DNA of 64,000 nt, from contig JAOARD010000034.1 of the NCBI GenBank assembly GCA_025210735.1, positions 1 to 64,000 of the forward strand, read 5' to 3'. Shown here piece after piece: positions 45,500-54,638 of the stretch. Numbering within the stretch: the first letter of the stretch is position 1; each line of letters starts with the position of its first letter. The DNA comes from Bacteroidales bacterium. Its GTDB lineage: Bacteria > Bacteroidota > Bacteroidia > Bacteroidales > UBA6680. The translations under genes were made by a program, and so were the position numbers. Below the pieces are notes generated by a model. The model was given only the letters and a program-made list of their open reading frames with translations. It was not told the origin of the DNA and searched no databases.

Positions 45500-45596
45500 A
45501 TGAAACGAAGCATGAGAATGATCATTCACACACGAAAATGACTGAAATGCGAGTTCCATATGACCTTTAAAGGACAAATTTAGACATATAAAAAAC
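45500..45596 (+). repeat. Dispersed 5'-leader element, copy B, with 13-codon mini-ORF
   Basis: Begins ATGAAACGAAGCATGAGAAT, continues through AAATGCGAGTTCCATATGAC and ends just before the LtaS-like start. The mini-ORF 45500-45541 reads MKRSMRMIIHTRK, the same length and stop position as in copy A (MKRSMKMVIRTQE), with conservative replacements. The 3' part has diverged (CCTTTAAAGGACAAATTTAG). Confidence 0.6.
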
Positions 45597-47336
45597 ATGA
45601 ACAGATTAATAAAATCAATTATAAGAGTAGCAATTGTTATCATAATATTCCAGATATGCAGAATACTATTTATGGTAAGTAACAGCTACTTTTTTACCGA
45701 CACATCTTTTACCGATACTCTGGGTTTAATATGGGGCGGGTTCAGATACGATATAGCAATTGTTCTGCTTATAAATTTGCCATATATCTTACTATCTGTA
45801 ATAAACAGTAACAACAGGGCTATTACAATAATAAGCAAAACGCTGTTTATAACAATAAACCTTCTGGCTATAATATTTATAGCTATTGATATACTGTACT
45901 TTCCTTATACATTAGAGCGTTTAACTTTTGGTTTCTTCGGATATCTTGAGACACAAAAGAATCTGGATATACTTCTGTGGCGTTTTATGGGTGACTTTTG
46001 GTATGCACTATTCCTGTTTATAGGTTTAATATGGCTTATTGTAAGAGGATATAACAGTATTGACAAAATAAAACTATCATTCATAAAGAGCCTTAATAGA
46101 AAAACCACTCTATATTCCTCTATAATAGTTGTAGCTCTATATCTATTTAGTACAACACTATTCTGGATAAAAGATGGCAGGGTACTATCTGTAAACGACG
46201 CATGGAGTGTTGCTCAAACACCTTTTGAGGTAGCTGCAACTACAAATACTCCGTACAATATGTTATCTGAATTAATATACAGCACAGAGAGTATCCACAT
46301 TAAAGAGGTAAATAGCTTAACCTATAAACCAGATACAACAAAGCAGTTTAATCAGAAGAATATTGTTGTAATAATACTCGAAGGGTTTACCCGCGAAGCT
46401 TCTGCTCTGCTAAACCCGGATCTTGAAAATGGAAAGTACAAAGGTTATACTCCTTTTCTGGACTCTCTTATGCAGCAAGGCATGTACTTTACAAATGCAT
46501 ACGCAAACGGAAGAAGAAGCATTGATGCTGTTCCGGCTGTATTGGCATCAGTACCGGCAATTACAAGAGGTAACAGAGACAAAGCTGACAATATAGTTTC
46601 GCTACTTAAGAAATACAACTATACATCACAGTTCTTTCATGGTGCTCATAACGGATCTATGCATTTTGACCAATACTGTACAGCTATAGGAGTTGATGAG
46701 TATCACGGACTGAATGAGTTTAACAATATTGATGAGTTTGATGGAACATGGGGCATCTGGGACGAACCATTCTTTCAGTATATGGCACAAAAGCAGAACA
46801 AAACAAAGCAGCCATTTATATCTGTTGCTTTCAATCTATCATCGCACAACCCATATGTACTGCCAGATAAATATGAAGGTAAAATTGAAGAGGGTATAGA
46901 TCCAATCTGCAAATGTATACAGTATTCAGATATTGCTCTCAAAGAGTATTTCAGCACAATATCTAAATCTGAATGGTACAAAAACACTGTATTTGTATTC
47001 ACTGCCGACCATGCTATAATACCATGGCATAACGAGTACAAAGGCAGCAGAGAAGCCTTTGCTATTCCTATGTTCTTTTTTACACCTGATGGCAGCATGA
47101 AAGGTATAAACAGTAATACAGCACAACAGATAGATATTATGCCAACACTGTTAAGTTACCTTAACTACCCTGCTGAATTCATCTCAGCAGGAAACAATCA
47201 GCTAAACAAAGATAGTCATCACAGAGCTGTTACATCAATTGTACGAATACCACAGATTATAGACAATAAAGACAATGTAACATGGGTGAAATCTGATGGC
47301 AATACAGTTAGCACAGAAGAACAACAAAATTTATAA
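45597..47336 (+). CDS. LtaS-like membrane phosphoglycerol/phosphoethanolamine transferase
   Basis: 579 residues: about five membrane segments (1-180), then a periplasmic alkaline-phosphatase/sulfatase-fold domain (about 250-540). Visible motifs are VVIILEGFTREA (metal ligand Glu), NGRRSIDAVPAVLAS (nucleophile region, Ser or Thr), FFHGAHNGSMHFD and FTADHAIIPWHN (Asp-His metal ligands). Enzymes of this family move phosphoglycerol or phosphoethanolamine from lipids to an acceptor. Immediately followed, at 72 bp, by ceramide-synthesis-like genes, it might modify sphingolipids; that substrate is inference. Confidence 0.88.
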   Translation: MNRLIKSIIRVAIVIIIFQICRILFMVSNSYFFTDTSFTDTLGLIWGGFRYDIAIVLLINLPYILLSVINSNNRAITIISKTLFITINLLAIIFIAIDILYFPYTLERLTFGFFGYLETQKNLDILLWRFMGDFWYALFLFIGLIWLIVRGYNSIDKIKLSFIKSLNRKTTLYSSIIVVALYLFSTTLFWIKDGRVLSVNDAWSVAQTPFEVAATTNTPYNMLSELIYSTESIHIKEVNSLTYKPDTTKQFNQKNIVVIILEGFTREASALLNPDLENGKYKGYTPFLDSLMQQGMYFTNAYANGRRSIDAVPAVLASVPAITRGNRDKADNIVSLLKKYNYTSQFFHGAHNGSMHFDQYCTAIGVDEYHGLNEFNNIDEFDGTWGIWDEPFFQYMAQKQNKTKQPFISVAFNLSSHNPYVLPDKYEGKIEEGIDPICKCIQYSDIALKEYFSTISKSEWYKNTVFVFTADHAIIPWHNEYKGSREAFAIPMFFFTPDGSMKGINSNTAQQIDIMPTLLSYLNYPAEFISAGNNQLNKDSHHRAVTSIVRIPQIIDNKDNVTWVKSDGNTVSTEEQQNL

Positions 47337-47408
47337 ATACAACAACAACAATTATTAACAGAAATATATAGATATAGATTTCTTAAACGAACTGAAAAAC
47401 TGGAAATT

Positions 47409-48620
47409 ATGAGACTAAATAAGATTATTGAGAGAGGCGGAATTGTAGATCAGGCAAGATTATTAAAGAGCAACGATCTATATCCGTACTTTAATGCAGT
47501 AAACTCAACCCAGTCAGCAACTGCTGTATTTGGTAATGATGAGGTACTTATGTTCGGTTCAAACAACTATCTGGGACTATCTGGTCATCCATATATTAAA
47601 GAGGCTGTTAAAGAGGCTATTGATAAATACGGGACATCATGTACCGGAAGTAGATTTATGAACGGAACAATTGAGTTACATCTGGAGTTAGAGAACGAGC
47701 TTAAGACCTTTCTTAACAAAGATGGTGTAGTAATTTTTCCTACAGGTTTTCAGGTTAATACAGGAGTTATTCCTGCCGTAACCGATAAAAACGATATAAT
47801 ATTAATTGATGAGCTAAACCATGCATCGATAATTGACGGATGCCGAATGAGCTTTGCCAGAAGGGTTAAGTACAAGCACAACGATATGGACGATCTTTGT
47901 CAGAAACTGGAAAGCTTTAAAGACAAGAAGGATATAAACAAGCTGATAATCACAGATGGTATTTTCTCTATGGATGGTGATATTGCAAAGCTTGATCAGA
48001 TAACCTGGCTTGCTAAACGATACGATGCAATGGTTATGGTTGACTGTGCTCACTCTCTTGGAGTAATTGGCGATCATGGTGCAGGAACAGCATCGCATTA
48101 CAATATTACAAATGATGTTGACCTAATTGGAGGAACCTTTAGTAAATCGTTGGCATCGGTAGGTGGATTTGTGGCAGGAAGCAAAGAGATTATTGAATAT
48201 CTGTGTCATGCATCAAGATCGTATATGTTCAGTGCCAGTTTACCTCCTGCATCAACAGCAGCGGCATTAGCAGCACTACGAATTATAAAAAGCAGCGATG
48301 AGCTAAGACTTAAACTGTGGGATAATACACATTATGCTATACGTATTATGAGAGAGGCCGGACTTGACATCGGAAACGCAGAGACTCCAATTATACCGGT
48401 ATACATTCGTAACTCGCTAACCACATTCAAGATTGCAAAAGAGTTATTACAGAATGGCATTTATGTTAACCCTGTTGTTGCTCCGGGAGTAAAAGAGACA
48501 GATGCTCTGCTACGTTTCTCATTAACTGCACAACATACAAAAGAGCAGATAAACTTTGCTGTTGAAAAAATAGCTGAGATGGTAAAAAAACATTGTAAAA
48601 CACCATCGGTATGCATATAG
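47409..48620 (+). CDS. spt: Alpha-oxoamine synthase, likely serine palmitoyltransferase
   Basis: 403 residues, fold-type I PLP enzyme. The PLP lysine is in GGTFSKSLASVGGF, with LMFGSNNYLGLSGHP, GSRFMNGTIELHLELE and VDCAHSLGVIGDHGAG. In the last block a Cys replaces the second acidic residue usual in this motif (D-E/D-A-H). It condenses serine with a fatty acyl thioester to 3-ketosphinganine, if the neighbours are read as ceramide genes; KBL or 8-amino-7-oxononanoate synthase are the alternatives. Its stop overlaps the next gene by 10 bp. Confidence 0.85.
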   Translation: MRLNKIIERGGIVDQARLLKSNDLYPYFNAVNSTQSATAVFGNDEVLMFGSNNYLGLSGHPYIKEAVKEAIDKYGTSCTGSRFMNGTIELHLELENELKTFLNKDGVVIFPTGFQVNTGVIPAVTDKNDIILIDELNHASIIDGCRMSFARRVKYKHNDMDDLCQKLESFKDKKDINKLIITDGIFSMDGDIAKLDQITWLAKRYDAMVMVDCAHSLGVIGDHGAGTASHYNITNDVDLIGGTFSKSLASVGGFVAGSKEIIEYLCHASRSYMFSASLPPASTAAALAALRIIKSSDELRLKLWDNTHYAIRIMREAGLDIGNAETPIIPVYIRNSLTTFKIAKELLQNGIYVNPVVAPGVKETDALLRFSLTAQHTKEQINFAVEKIAEMVKKHCKTPSVCI

Positions 48621-49732
48621 AGGTAAAACAGGTAAAAAGAAAAAGCGATATGCGCCGGTTTATTAGGTTCTACACTAATCTGTATAAGAACAATAGCTGT
48701 GTAGCATTTCCGCCTCATCTTGATGAATCAGATACACTTAATAAACAGAAAAACCCCGCAATGGCACACTGTAGTGCAGAGTATTGGATTGCATATTCTA
48801 ACGGAAAAGTTGTTGGGCGTATTGCTGCAATAATAAACTATCTTGAATGCATAAAACTGAACAAGTCTATAGGTCGTATAGGCTGGTTCGATTTTATTGA
48901 TGATAAAAGTGTATCAGAGGCTCTAATAAACAGAGCTACAGAATGGCTAAAATCAAATAATATTGATACTGTACACGGACCACTTGGTTTTACCGATCTA
49001 GATAAACAGGGTTCTTTAATTGACGGTTTTAACGAACAAGGCACATATGCTACCAACTATAATTTTGAGTACTATAAAGATCATTATGAAAATATTGGTT
49101 TTACCAAAAGTACTGATTGGGTTGAGTTTGAATTAAAGATTAGCGATCAGGGGTTAAATAAAATGAACCGTATATCTGAGTTTGTAAAACATAAATATAA
49201 TGTTCATGCAATTGAAGCTAAATCTAAAAGTGCTATTAAAGATTATGCACCAGATATATTTCAGTTAATGAATGAGTGCTACAAAGATCTGTATGGTTAT
49301 ATACCGTTAAATACTGACCAGATGGAGAAGTACACAAAAATGTTTATTGGACTAATAAACCCAGAACTTATAGGTTTAGTAGCTGATAGTAATAACAAGC
49401 TTATAGGGTTTGGTATTTCAATGCCATCGTTTACCGAAGCTGCAAGAAAAGCAAGGGGTAAACTTATTCCTACAGGCTGGATGCACTTTCTTAAAGCATT
49501 AAAAAAGAATGATACATTAGATCTGTATCTGTTAGCAGTTGCTCCTGAATATCAGAACAGAGGTGTAAATTCAATAATTATGTCGCAGATTGTAAATAAT
49601 GCCATAAAGTTTGGCATCACAAAAGCTGAAACAAACATTGAGTTAGAAGACAATAGTAAGGTGCAGGATATGTGGAAGTTTTTTGACAGCAGAATGCACA
49701 AACGCAGAAGGTGTTATATTAAAAGTATATAA
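48611..49732 (+). CDS. GNAT-fold acyltransferase, candidate bacterial ceramide synthase (bCerS-like)
   Basis: 373 residues with the size and opening of GNAT-fold proteins found with spt (FIRFYTNLYKNNSCVAFPPH) and a C-terminal acetyltransferase core (LYLLAVAPEYQNRGVNSIIM, where QNRGVNS is the acyl-CoA loop). The block GPLGFTDLDKQGSLIDGF is typical of these long GNATs. In Caulobacter the N-acylation step of ceramide synthesis is done by a GNAT-fold enzyme. The 10-bp overlap with spt supports a joint pathway; direct identity needs a search. Confidence 0.75.
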   Translation: MHIEVKQVKRKSDMRRFIRFYTNLYKNNSCVAFPPHLDESDTLNKQKNPAMAHCSAEYWIAYSNGKVVGRIAAIINYLECIKLNKSIGRIGWFDFIDDKSVSEALINRATEWLKSNNIDTVHGPLGFTDLDKQGSLIDGFNEQGTYATNYNFEYYKDHYENIGFTKSTDWVEFELKISDQGLNKMNRISEFVKHKYNVHAIEAKSKSAIKDYAPDIFQLMNECYKDLYGYIPLNTDQMEKYTKMFIGLINPELIGLVADSNNKLIGFGISMPSFTEAARKARGKLIPTGWMHFLKALKKNDTLDLYLLAVAPEYQNRGVNSIIMSQIVNNAIKFGITKAETNIELEDNSKVQDMWKFFDSRMHKRRRCYIKSI

Positions 49733-49736
49733 GCAT

Positions 49737-50744
49737 ATGGGTAATATATTAATAACCGGAGCAAGTGGGTTTATAGGCAGTCATATTGCAGAGCGTTGTG
49801 TAGTTGAAGGGCACAATGTATATGCAGTCTTAAGAGAGTCCAGCAGCAAGGAGTACCTTAATATTCCGGGTATAAACTTTATCTATATAAAGCTTAACAA
49901 CAGAGCTGAGATTGTAAATAAACTAAGAGTTATAAAGAGTAATATTGGCAAATTTGACTATGTTATACATAATGCAGGAATAACACAGGCAAAAAATGCC
50001 AGCGACTTTGATAATGTGAACTTCTTATATACACGCAATATTGTTGAGGCACTCTATGAATCAGGCAATATACCAGATAAGTTTATATTTATGAGTAGCC
50101 TGGCTGCATGTGGTCCGGGAGATGAACTCTCTATGAAGCCTATAACAGATAACTCTGAACAGTGTCCTATAACAAACTATGGCGCAAGTAAACTAAAGGC
50201 AGAGAAGTATCTGAGAGAACAGAACAAGTTAGATTATGTAATTATCAGACCTACGGGAGTCTATGGCCCCAGAGACAAAGATTACTTTCAGTATATTAAA
50301 ACTATACTAAAGAATATAGAGGTATATATTGGAGGTAAAAATCAGCTCTTATCTTTTATTCATGTATATGATCTGGCAAATATTGTAACAAGAATATTTA
50401 ATAGCAATGTTGTAAATACCACACTATTTGCAACAGATGGCGGTACTTATACAAGTAAAGAGTTTGCCGGCATTGTTAAGAGTGTTACAAATAAGAGAAC
50501 CATAAAGGTTGTTATTCCTAAATGGTTATTCAGAGCAATTACTTATATGGCTGAAACAATATCTGGCTTATTCGGAAAAACAGCTCTGTTAAACAGCGAT
50601 AAGTATAAGGATCTGACAAGTAAAAACTGGTCATGCAATGCCGACACAACATTCCGGTTACTTGAGTACAAACCAGAATATACATTGCATAAAGGGATTC
50701 AGAATACATATGAATGGTACAAAACACACAGATGGATTAATTAA
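49737..50744 (+). CDS. NAD-dependent epimerase/dehydratase, candidate ceramide reductase (CerR-like)
   Basis: 335 residues from the ATG at 49737, just before the Rossmann motif ILITGASGFIGSHIAER; an upstream in-frame start at 49683 lies within the previous gene. The extended-SDR catalytic set is present: Ser in FMSSLAACG, Tyr-Lys in NYGASKLKAEKYL, and RPTGVYGPRD. Bacterial ceramide reduction is performed by an extended SDR next to spt in Caulobacter, so this assignment follows from the gene order spt, GNAT, SDR. A sugar-nucleotide epimerase is the alternative. Confidence 0.78.
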   Translation: MGNILITGASGFIGSHIAERCVVEGHNVYAVLRESSSKEYLNIPGINFIYIKLNNRAEIVNKLRVIKSNIGKFDYVIHNAGITQAKNASDFDNVNFLYTRNIVEALYESGNIPDKFIFMSSLAACGPGDELSMKPITDNSEQCPITNYGASKLKAEKYLREQNKLDYVIIRPTGVYGPRDKDYFQYIKTILKNIEVYIGGKNQLLSFIHVYDLANIVTRIFNSNVVNTTLFATDGGTYTSKEFAGIVKSVTNKRTIKVVIPKWLFRAITYMAETISGLFGKTALLNSDKYKDLTSKNWSCNADTTFRLLEYKPEYTLHKGIQNTYEWYKTHRWIN

Positions 50745-50800
50745 ACATAACTACTACAAAAACAGTGATTAATAAAGAGATAATTTAACTATTTAAGCCT

Positions 50801-51310
50801 ATGAGATCGTTAGTAGTGTTAATAATATTTTCTTTCGGGATTGCTTATTCAGCTATTGCAAATCAGAAAAATAAGGTTCTGTTCTGTATACAAAGAAATC
50901 TGAACCGCAATAAAATAATATACGAAGCCAACTTTGATAAAAATGGTATGCTCAATAAAAACAATCCTATAAAGGCATACTGGGTTATGGTTGAGGAAGA
51001 TGGCCAGAAAGAGAACCTGAACTATGTTGAGAAGAAGATGGCTTACGGTTTTAAAAGTAAGAAGATAAATAACAGGAGATATATCATCAGATTGAATGCA
51101 TATAAATCTAAAAAGCTTACTCTGGTTCAAAAAGAGCCGTTTGAAGCAACAATATATACATATATAAATGGTGTAAGATCTAAGTTAAACAGGCTTTATA
51201 TTAATGCCGATAACTCATCGTTCTGGCCAAAAGTTGAGTATATAAAGATTGAAGGAATGCAAAAAGATAATAGTATATATATAGCAGAAAAGATACTGGT
51301 TAAGAAGTAA
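50801..51310 (+). CDS. DUF4833-like secreted protein
   Basis: 169 residues with a signal peptide (MRSLVVLIIFSFGIAYSAIA, cleavage near IAN) and a compact domain with KVLFCIQRNLNRNKIIYEAN, NNPIKAYWVMVEEDG and NYVEKKMAYGFK. These blocks fit DUF4833, a periplasmic or surface domain of unknown function in Bacteroidota, as I recall it. It lies 56 bp after the SDR gene and 62 bp before the sensor kinase gene. Confidence 0.7.
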   Translation: MRSLVVLIIFSFGIAYSAIANQKNKVLFCIQRNLNRNKIIYEANFDKNGMLNKNNPIKAYWVMVEEDGQKENLNYVEKKMAYGFKSKKINNRRYIIRLNAYKSKKLTLVQKEPFEATIYTYINGVRSKLNRLYINADNSSFWPKVEYIKIEGMQKDNSIYIAEKILVKK

Positions 51311-51372
51311 TATTTTATAGTTTTACAGGTATTTAGAATCACTAACGTTCACTTTTAACGTACAATTGCACA

Positions 51373-52425
51373 ATGATAAGTACAAAGATATTTAAGAAAA
51401 GATGGTTTGCCACAATTGTAATTATTATGCTGTGGTTATCGCACTTTGGCGATATACTTGAGCATAACTCAACATGGCTTTTCATTATTTATGCATCTAT
51501 AAATACTCTTGGTCAGATTGCTGTATTCTACGCTTGTAAACTATACTATCTGTCTGAAGATAGCCACAAACGAAACAAGAAGAATCTGTGGTGGTGGTTT
51601 ATTATAATTACGCTTACGCTTGCAGTATCTGATACTGTACATATGATAAATACAGAGAGTGATATAAATTGGCTTCTGGAACCTAATATTATTATAATTG
51701 AAGCTGTTATAAGTATTATTGACACTGCTCTGTTTGTTGCTTTTACTCTGATAATAAGCATGGCTTATGTATATTTTCAGAAAGACAAACAGAACAAGGT
51801 TGCTATTGCTAAGCTTGAAACATTAAACAAAACAACTGAACTTAATGCTCTTAAGAGTCAGATAAACCCGCATTTTCTGTTTAATGCACTAAGTAACATA
51901 TACTCTATTGCTTACTTTGGCGATAAGGAGACTCCCACCAAAATTGGTCAGTTATCCAGAATGTTAAGGTATGTTTTATATGAGTGCAGTGCAGACAAGG
52001 TAAGACTTGAGCAGGAGATAAACTATCTTGAGGAGTATATAGACTTTCAGAAGTTTAAGATAAAGACTGAACAGCACATAAACTTTAATCACTCAAAATG
52101 TAACCAGAGTATTAAAATTGCTCCTATGATTCTGTTACCATTTGTTGAGAATGCATTTAAACACAGTCACTCTGGTGTAGATAAAAATGCAAGAATAGAT
52201 ATTGATATAAGAACCGATAAAACACATTTTATATTCATTGTAAAGAACACAAAATCGCACAAAAAACAAGAGATAATGGTAAGCTCTGAAGGAGGTATCG
52301 GGCTAAGTAATATTCAGAAACGGCTTGATATGATATATGGCAAAAACTACACCTTAAATATAGAGAATAAAGACACATTTAAAATTGAACTAAAAATTGA
52401 ATTACAAAGATGGGAGAAAAGATAA
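51373..52425 (+). CDS. LytS/YehU-type membrane sensor histidine kinase
   Basis: 350 residues: four membrane segments in the first about 150 residues, then a His_kinase domain with the phosphorylated His in LKSQINPHFLFNALSNIYSI, and a HATPase domain (LLPFVENAFKHSHSG, then EGGIGLSNIQKRLDMIYG). Kinases of this type pair with LytTR regulators. It overlaps the following regulator gene by 16 bp. The signal is unknown; the membrane part has no large periplasmic loop. Confidence 0.93.
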   Translation: MISTKIFKKRWFATIVIIMLWLSHFGDILEHNSTWLFIIYASINTLGQIAVFYACKLYYLSEDSHKRNKKNLWWWFIIITLTLAVSDTVHMINTESDINWLLEPNIIIIEAVISIIDTALFVAFTLIISMAYVYFQKDKQNKVAIAKLETLNKTTELNALKSQINPHFLFNALSNIYSIAYFGDKETPTKIGQLSRMLRYVLYECSADKVRLEQEINYLEEYIDFQKFKIKTEQHINFNHSKCNQSIKIAPMILLPFVENAFKHSHSGVDKNARIDIDIRTDKTHFIFIVKNTKSHKKQEIMVSSEGGIGLSNIQKRLDMIYGKNYTLNIENKDTFKIELKIELQRWEKR

Positions 52426-53108
52426 AATGCGTTATCATAGAGGATGAGCAGCATACTTCCAGACTTATGGAGGACTACGTCTCTAAAATTAAACAATTAG
52501 AGCTTATGGGTACCTTCATTTCACCAATAAGCTTGCTTAACTATGATAAATTAGATGAGATACAATTAATATATCTGGATATTCAGATGCCGGAAATGAC
52601 AGGTATAGATTTCCTTAAATCGATACCAACAAATGCTGAGATAATTCTTACCACAGCATACTCTGAATATGCACTTCAGGGTTATGAGCTTAATGTAACT
52701 GATTATCTGCTTAAACCTGTTGAGCTAGGAAGATTTATTGCAGCAACAAATAAGGCTATTGAGAACATAAAACTAAAACAATTAAGAGATACAAAGAGTG
52801 GCGACGATGAGTATATTATTGTAAAGGTTGATAAGAAACATGTTAAGATAAATATTAAGGATATTGTATATATTCAGTCAGACTGGAACTATATGAATAT
52901 ATATACTACCAAAGAGAAACATATGGTACTTGGTACGCTTAAGAGTATTGAAGAGACACTATCTGCCAAGAATTTTGTCCGTATTCATAAATCATATCTT
53001 ATAAACCTGTCGCATGTTGAGTTTATTGAAGGTAATCAGGTACAATTAAACGGTATTAAATTGCAGATAAGCAGAAACTATAAGAACACACTATTGGATA
53101 GACTTTAG
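52410..53108 (+). CDS. LytTR-family response regulator
   Basis: 232 residues: receiver domain (CVIIEDEQHTSRLMEDYV, phospho-acceptor Asp in LIYLDIQMPEMTG, Lys in YLLKPVEL) and a LytTR DNA-binding domain (about 130-232, YIIVKVDKKHVKINIKDIVY, FVRIHKSYLINLSHVEFIEG). LytTR proteins bind imperfect direct repeats upstream of their targets. It forms a two-component system with the overlapping kinase gene. Two hairpins close the unit. Confidence 0.94.
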   Translation: MGEKIKCVIIEDEQHTSRLMEDYVSKIKQLELMGTFISPISLLNYDKLDEIQLIYLDIQMPEMTGIDFLKSIPTNAEIILTTAYSEYALQGYELNVTDYLLKPVELGRFIAATNKAIENIKLKQLRDTKSGDDEYIIVKVDKKHVKINIKDIVYIQSDWNYMNIYTTKEKHMVLGTLKSIEETLSAKNFVRIHKSYLINLSHVEFIEGNQVQLNGIKLQISRNYKNTLLDRL

Positions 53109-53128
53109 TAATAGACTGTTTAAATATC

Positions 53129-53158
53129 CACTTAACAAACACAATTAAGTGTTTTGTT
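53129..53158 (+). terminator. First hairpin after the LytTR regulator
   Basis: CACTTAA and TTAAGTG form a 7-bp stem around a nine-base loop, followed by TTTTGTT. It lies 20 bp after the stop and is weak alone. Confidence 0.55.
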
Positions 53159-53164
53159 AAAACT

Positions 53165-53201
53165 AAGATTGGCTCTAACATAACTGAGTCAATCTTTTTT
53201 T
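53165..53201 (+). terminator. Second hairpin after the LytTR regulator, with T-run
   Basis: AAGATTGGCTC and GAGTCAATCTT form an 11-bp stem with one G-T pair, followed by TTTTTTTAT. In tandem with the preceding hairpin it should end the kinase-regulator transcript. Confidence 0.8.
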
Positions 53202-53230
53202 ATTGATATTTATTTAAAAAAGATTGGATT

Positions 53231-53434
53231 TTAGTACTCAAAAAGTTTAGGGTGATCGTTCTCAAACTTATGTAAAACCTCAGCAATAATAGCTTCACGC
53301 ATAAATTTAGATCTGTTCTTAATCTTATATTTCTTGCAATAACGATCAATAGCCTCCATCTCTGCGTCATTAAACAGCATCGATTTACGGTGACGTCTTT
53401 TAAGTTTATCGTTATTAAAGCCTGGTCTCTTCAT
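53231..53434 (-). CDS. Small ribbon-helix-helix-like protein
   Basis: 67 residues, very basic at the N terminus (KLKRRHRKSMLFNDAEMEAI), followed by DRYCKKYKIKNRSKFMREAI. The strand SMLF then two helices, with an N-R-S-K-F turn, is the layout of ribbon-helix-helix DNA-binding domains. It is divergent from sucD, 279 bp away. Its targets are unknown, and assignment is by pattern. Confidence 0.7.
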   Translation of the reverse strand: MKRPGFNNDKLKRRHRKSMLFNDAEMEAIDRYCKKYKIKNRSKFMREAIIAEVLHKFENDHPKLFEY

Positions 53435-53642
53435 TAGTTATACATAAATTGTGCTCATTTTATATCACTTAACACTTAAAAATGGTGAGAAATATTAACG
53501 AGCATTTTGAAGCCGAAAAATACAACCTTTTTTTGTAGAATTGGTTTAAAACAGTGAGATTTTTACAAAATATCTATATTCTAATAGGTTTATCATATGC
53601 ACTAAATTAGATGCTTAACAAATTTGCTGAACAGAACTGTAC

Positions 53643-53650
53643 TAATTTTG
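53643..53650 (+). promoter_or_regulatory. Candidate promoter of sucD (TAATTTTG, with TTTG upstream)
   Basis: TAATTTTG matches the TAnnTTTG -7 box. A TTTG lies at 53623-53626, 16 bp upstream, slightly closer than the usual -33 spacing. The start codon is 63 bp downstream of the box. Confidence 0.5.
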
Positions 53651-53713
53651 TTATGGTTAGTAGATTATTAATTTGAATTCAGAAATTACAATATCCCTAT
53701 AAAAATAAAACAG

Positions 53714-54589
53714 ATGAGTATACTTGTTGATAGAAATTCAAGAGTTATTGTTCAAGGAATAACAGGAAGCGAAGGTAGTTTTCATACCTCACAGATGATT
53801 GAGTACGGAACAAATATTGTTGGAGGTGTTACTCCGGGCAAAGGAGGTACAAAGCATCTTGACATTCCGGTATTTAATACTGTAAGTGATGCTGTTGAAA
53901 ACGTAAAAGCAAATGTATCTGTAATATTTGTACCGCCACTATTTGCAGCCGATGCTATTATGGAAGCTGCCAATGCAGGTATAAAAGTAATTGTAGCAAT
54001 AACTGAGGGTATTCCTGTTGCAGATATGGTTAAGGTTAAAGATTACCTTAACAGTTACAGAGATGATGTTACATTGATAGGCCCCAACTGTCCGGGAATA
54101 ATTACACCTGACGAAGCCAAGATAGGTATAATGCCAGGTTTTATATTTAGAAAAGGTAATATTGGGGTTATATCAAAATCAGGAACATTAACATATGAAG
54201 CTGTTGACCAATTATCAAGAGAAGGGCTTGGGCAATCTACAGCAATTGGTATTGGGGGCGACCCTATAATTGGTACATCTACTCTTGATGCCGTTAAGCT
54301 ATTAATGAACGACGATGAAACTAATGGTATTGTAATGATTGGCGAAATTGGCGGCGATATGGAGGCTGAGGCCGCAAGATGGATAAAAGAGAATGGTACC
54401 AAACCTGTTGTTGGATTTATTGCAGGACAAACAGCACCAAAAGGTAAACGTATGGGACATGCCGGTGCTATTATTGGAGGAAAAGATGATACTGCACAGG
54501 CAAAGATGAAGATAATGAGAGAGTGTGGAATAACTGTTGTTGAATCGCCTGCAGAGATTGGCGTAATGATGAAAAAAGCTCTACAATAA
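53714..54589 (+). CDS. sucD: Succinyl-CoA ligase alpha subunit
   Basis: 291 residues, normal length. CoA-binding Rossmann part at the N terminus ([20 protein letters not shown]), then [20 protein letters not shown], and the phosphorylated His in [15 protein letters not shown]. It makes or splits succinyl-CoA with its beta subunit SucC, but sucC is not in the window; in most genomes the two are adjacent. It is monocistronic, with its own promoter-like box and a hairpin after the stop. The start context is AAAACAG-ATG. Confidence 0.96.
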   Translation: MSILVDRNSRVIVQGITGSEGSFHTSQMIEYGTNIVGGVTPGKGGTKHLDIPVFNTVSDAVENVKANVSVIFVPPLFAADAIMEAANAGIKVIVAITEGIPVADMVKVKDYLNSYRDDVTLIGPNCPGIITPDEAKIGIMPGFIFRKGNIGVISKSGTLTYEAVDQLSREGLGQSTAIGIGGDPIIGTSTLDAVKLLMNDDETNGIVMIGEIGGDMEAEAARWIKENGTKPVVGFIAGQTAPKGKRMGHAGAIIGGKDDTAQAKMKIMRECGITVVESPAEIGVMMKKALQ

Positions 54590-54595
54590 ATATAC

Positions 54596-54627
54596 CTAAG
54601 GAAGATACAAAATAGTATCTTCCTTAG
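54596..54627. terminator. Hairpin between convergent sucD and the small membrane protein gene
   Basis: CTAAGGAAGATAC and GTATCTTCCTTAG form a perfect 13-bp stem with a six-base loop, 7 bp after sucD and 12 bp before the stop of the opposite gene. T-runs are poor on both sides, but position and strength suggest a shared bidirectional terminator. Confidence 0.8.
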
Positions 54628-54638
54628 ACTATCTTAAA

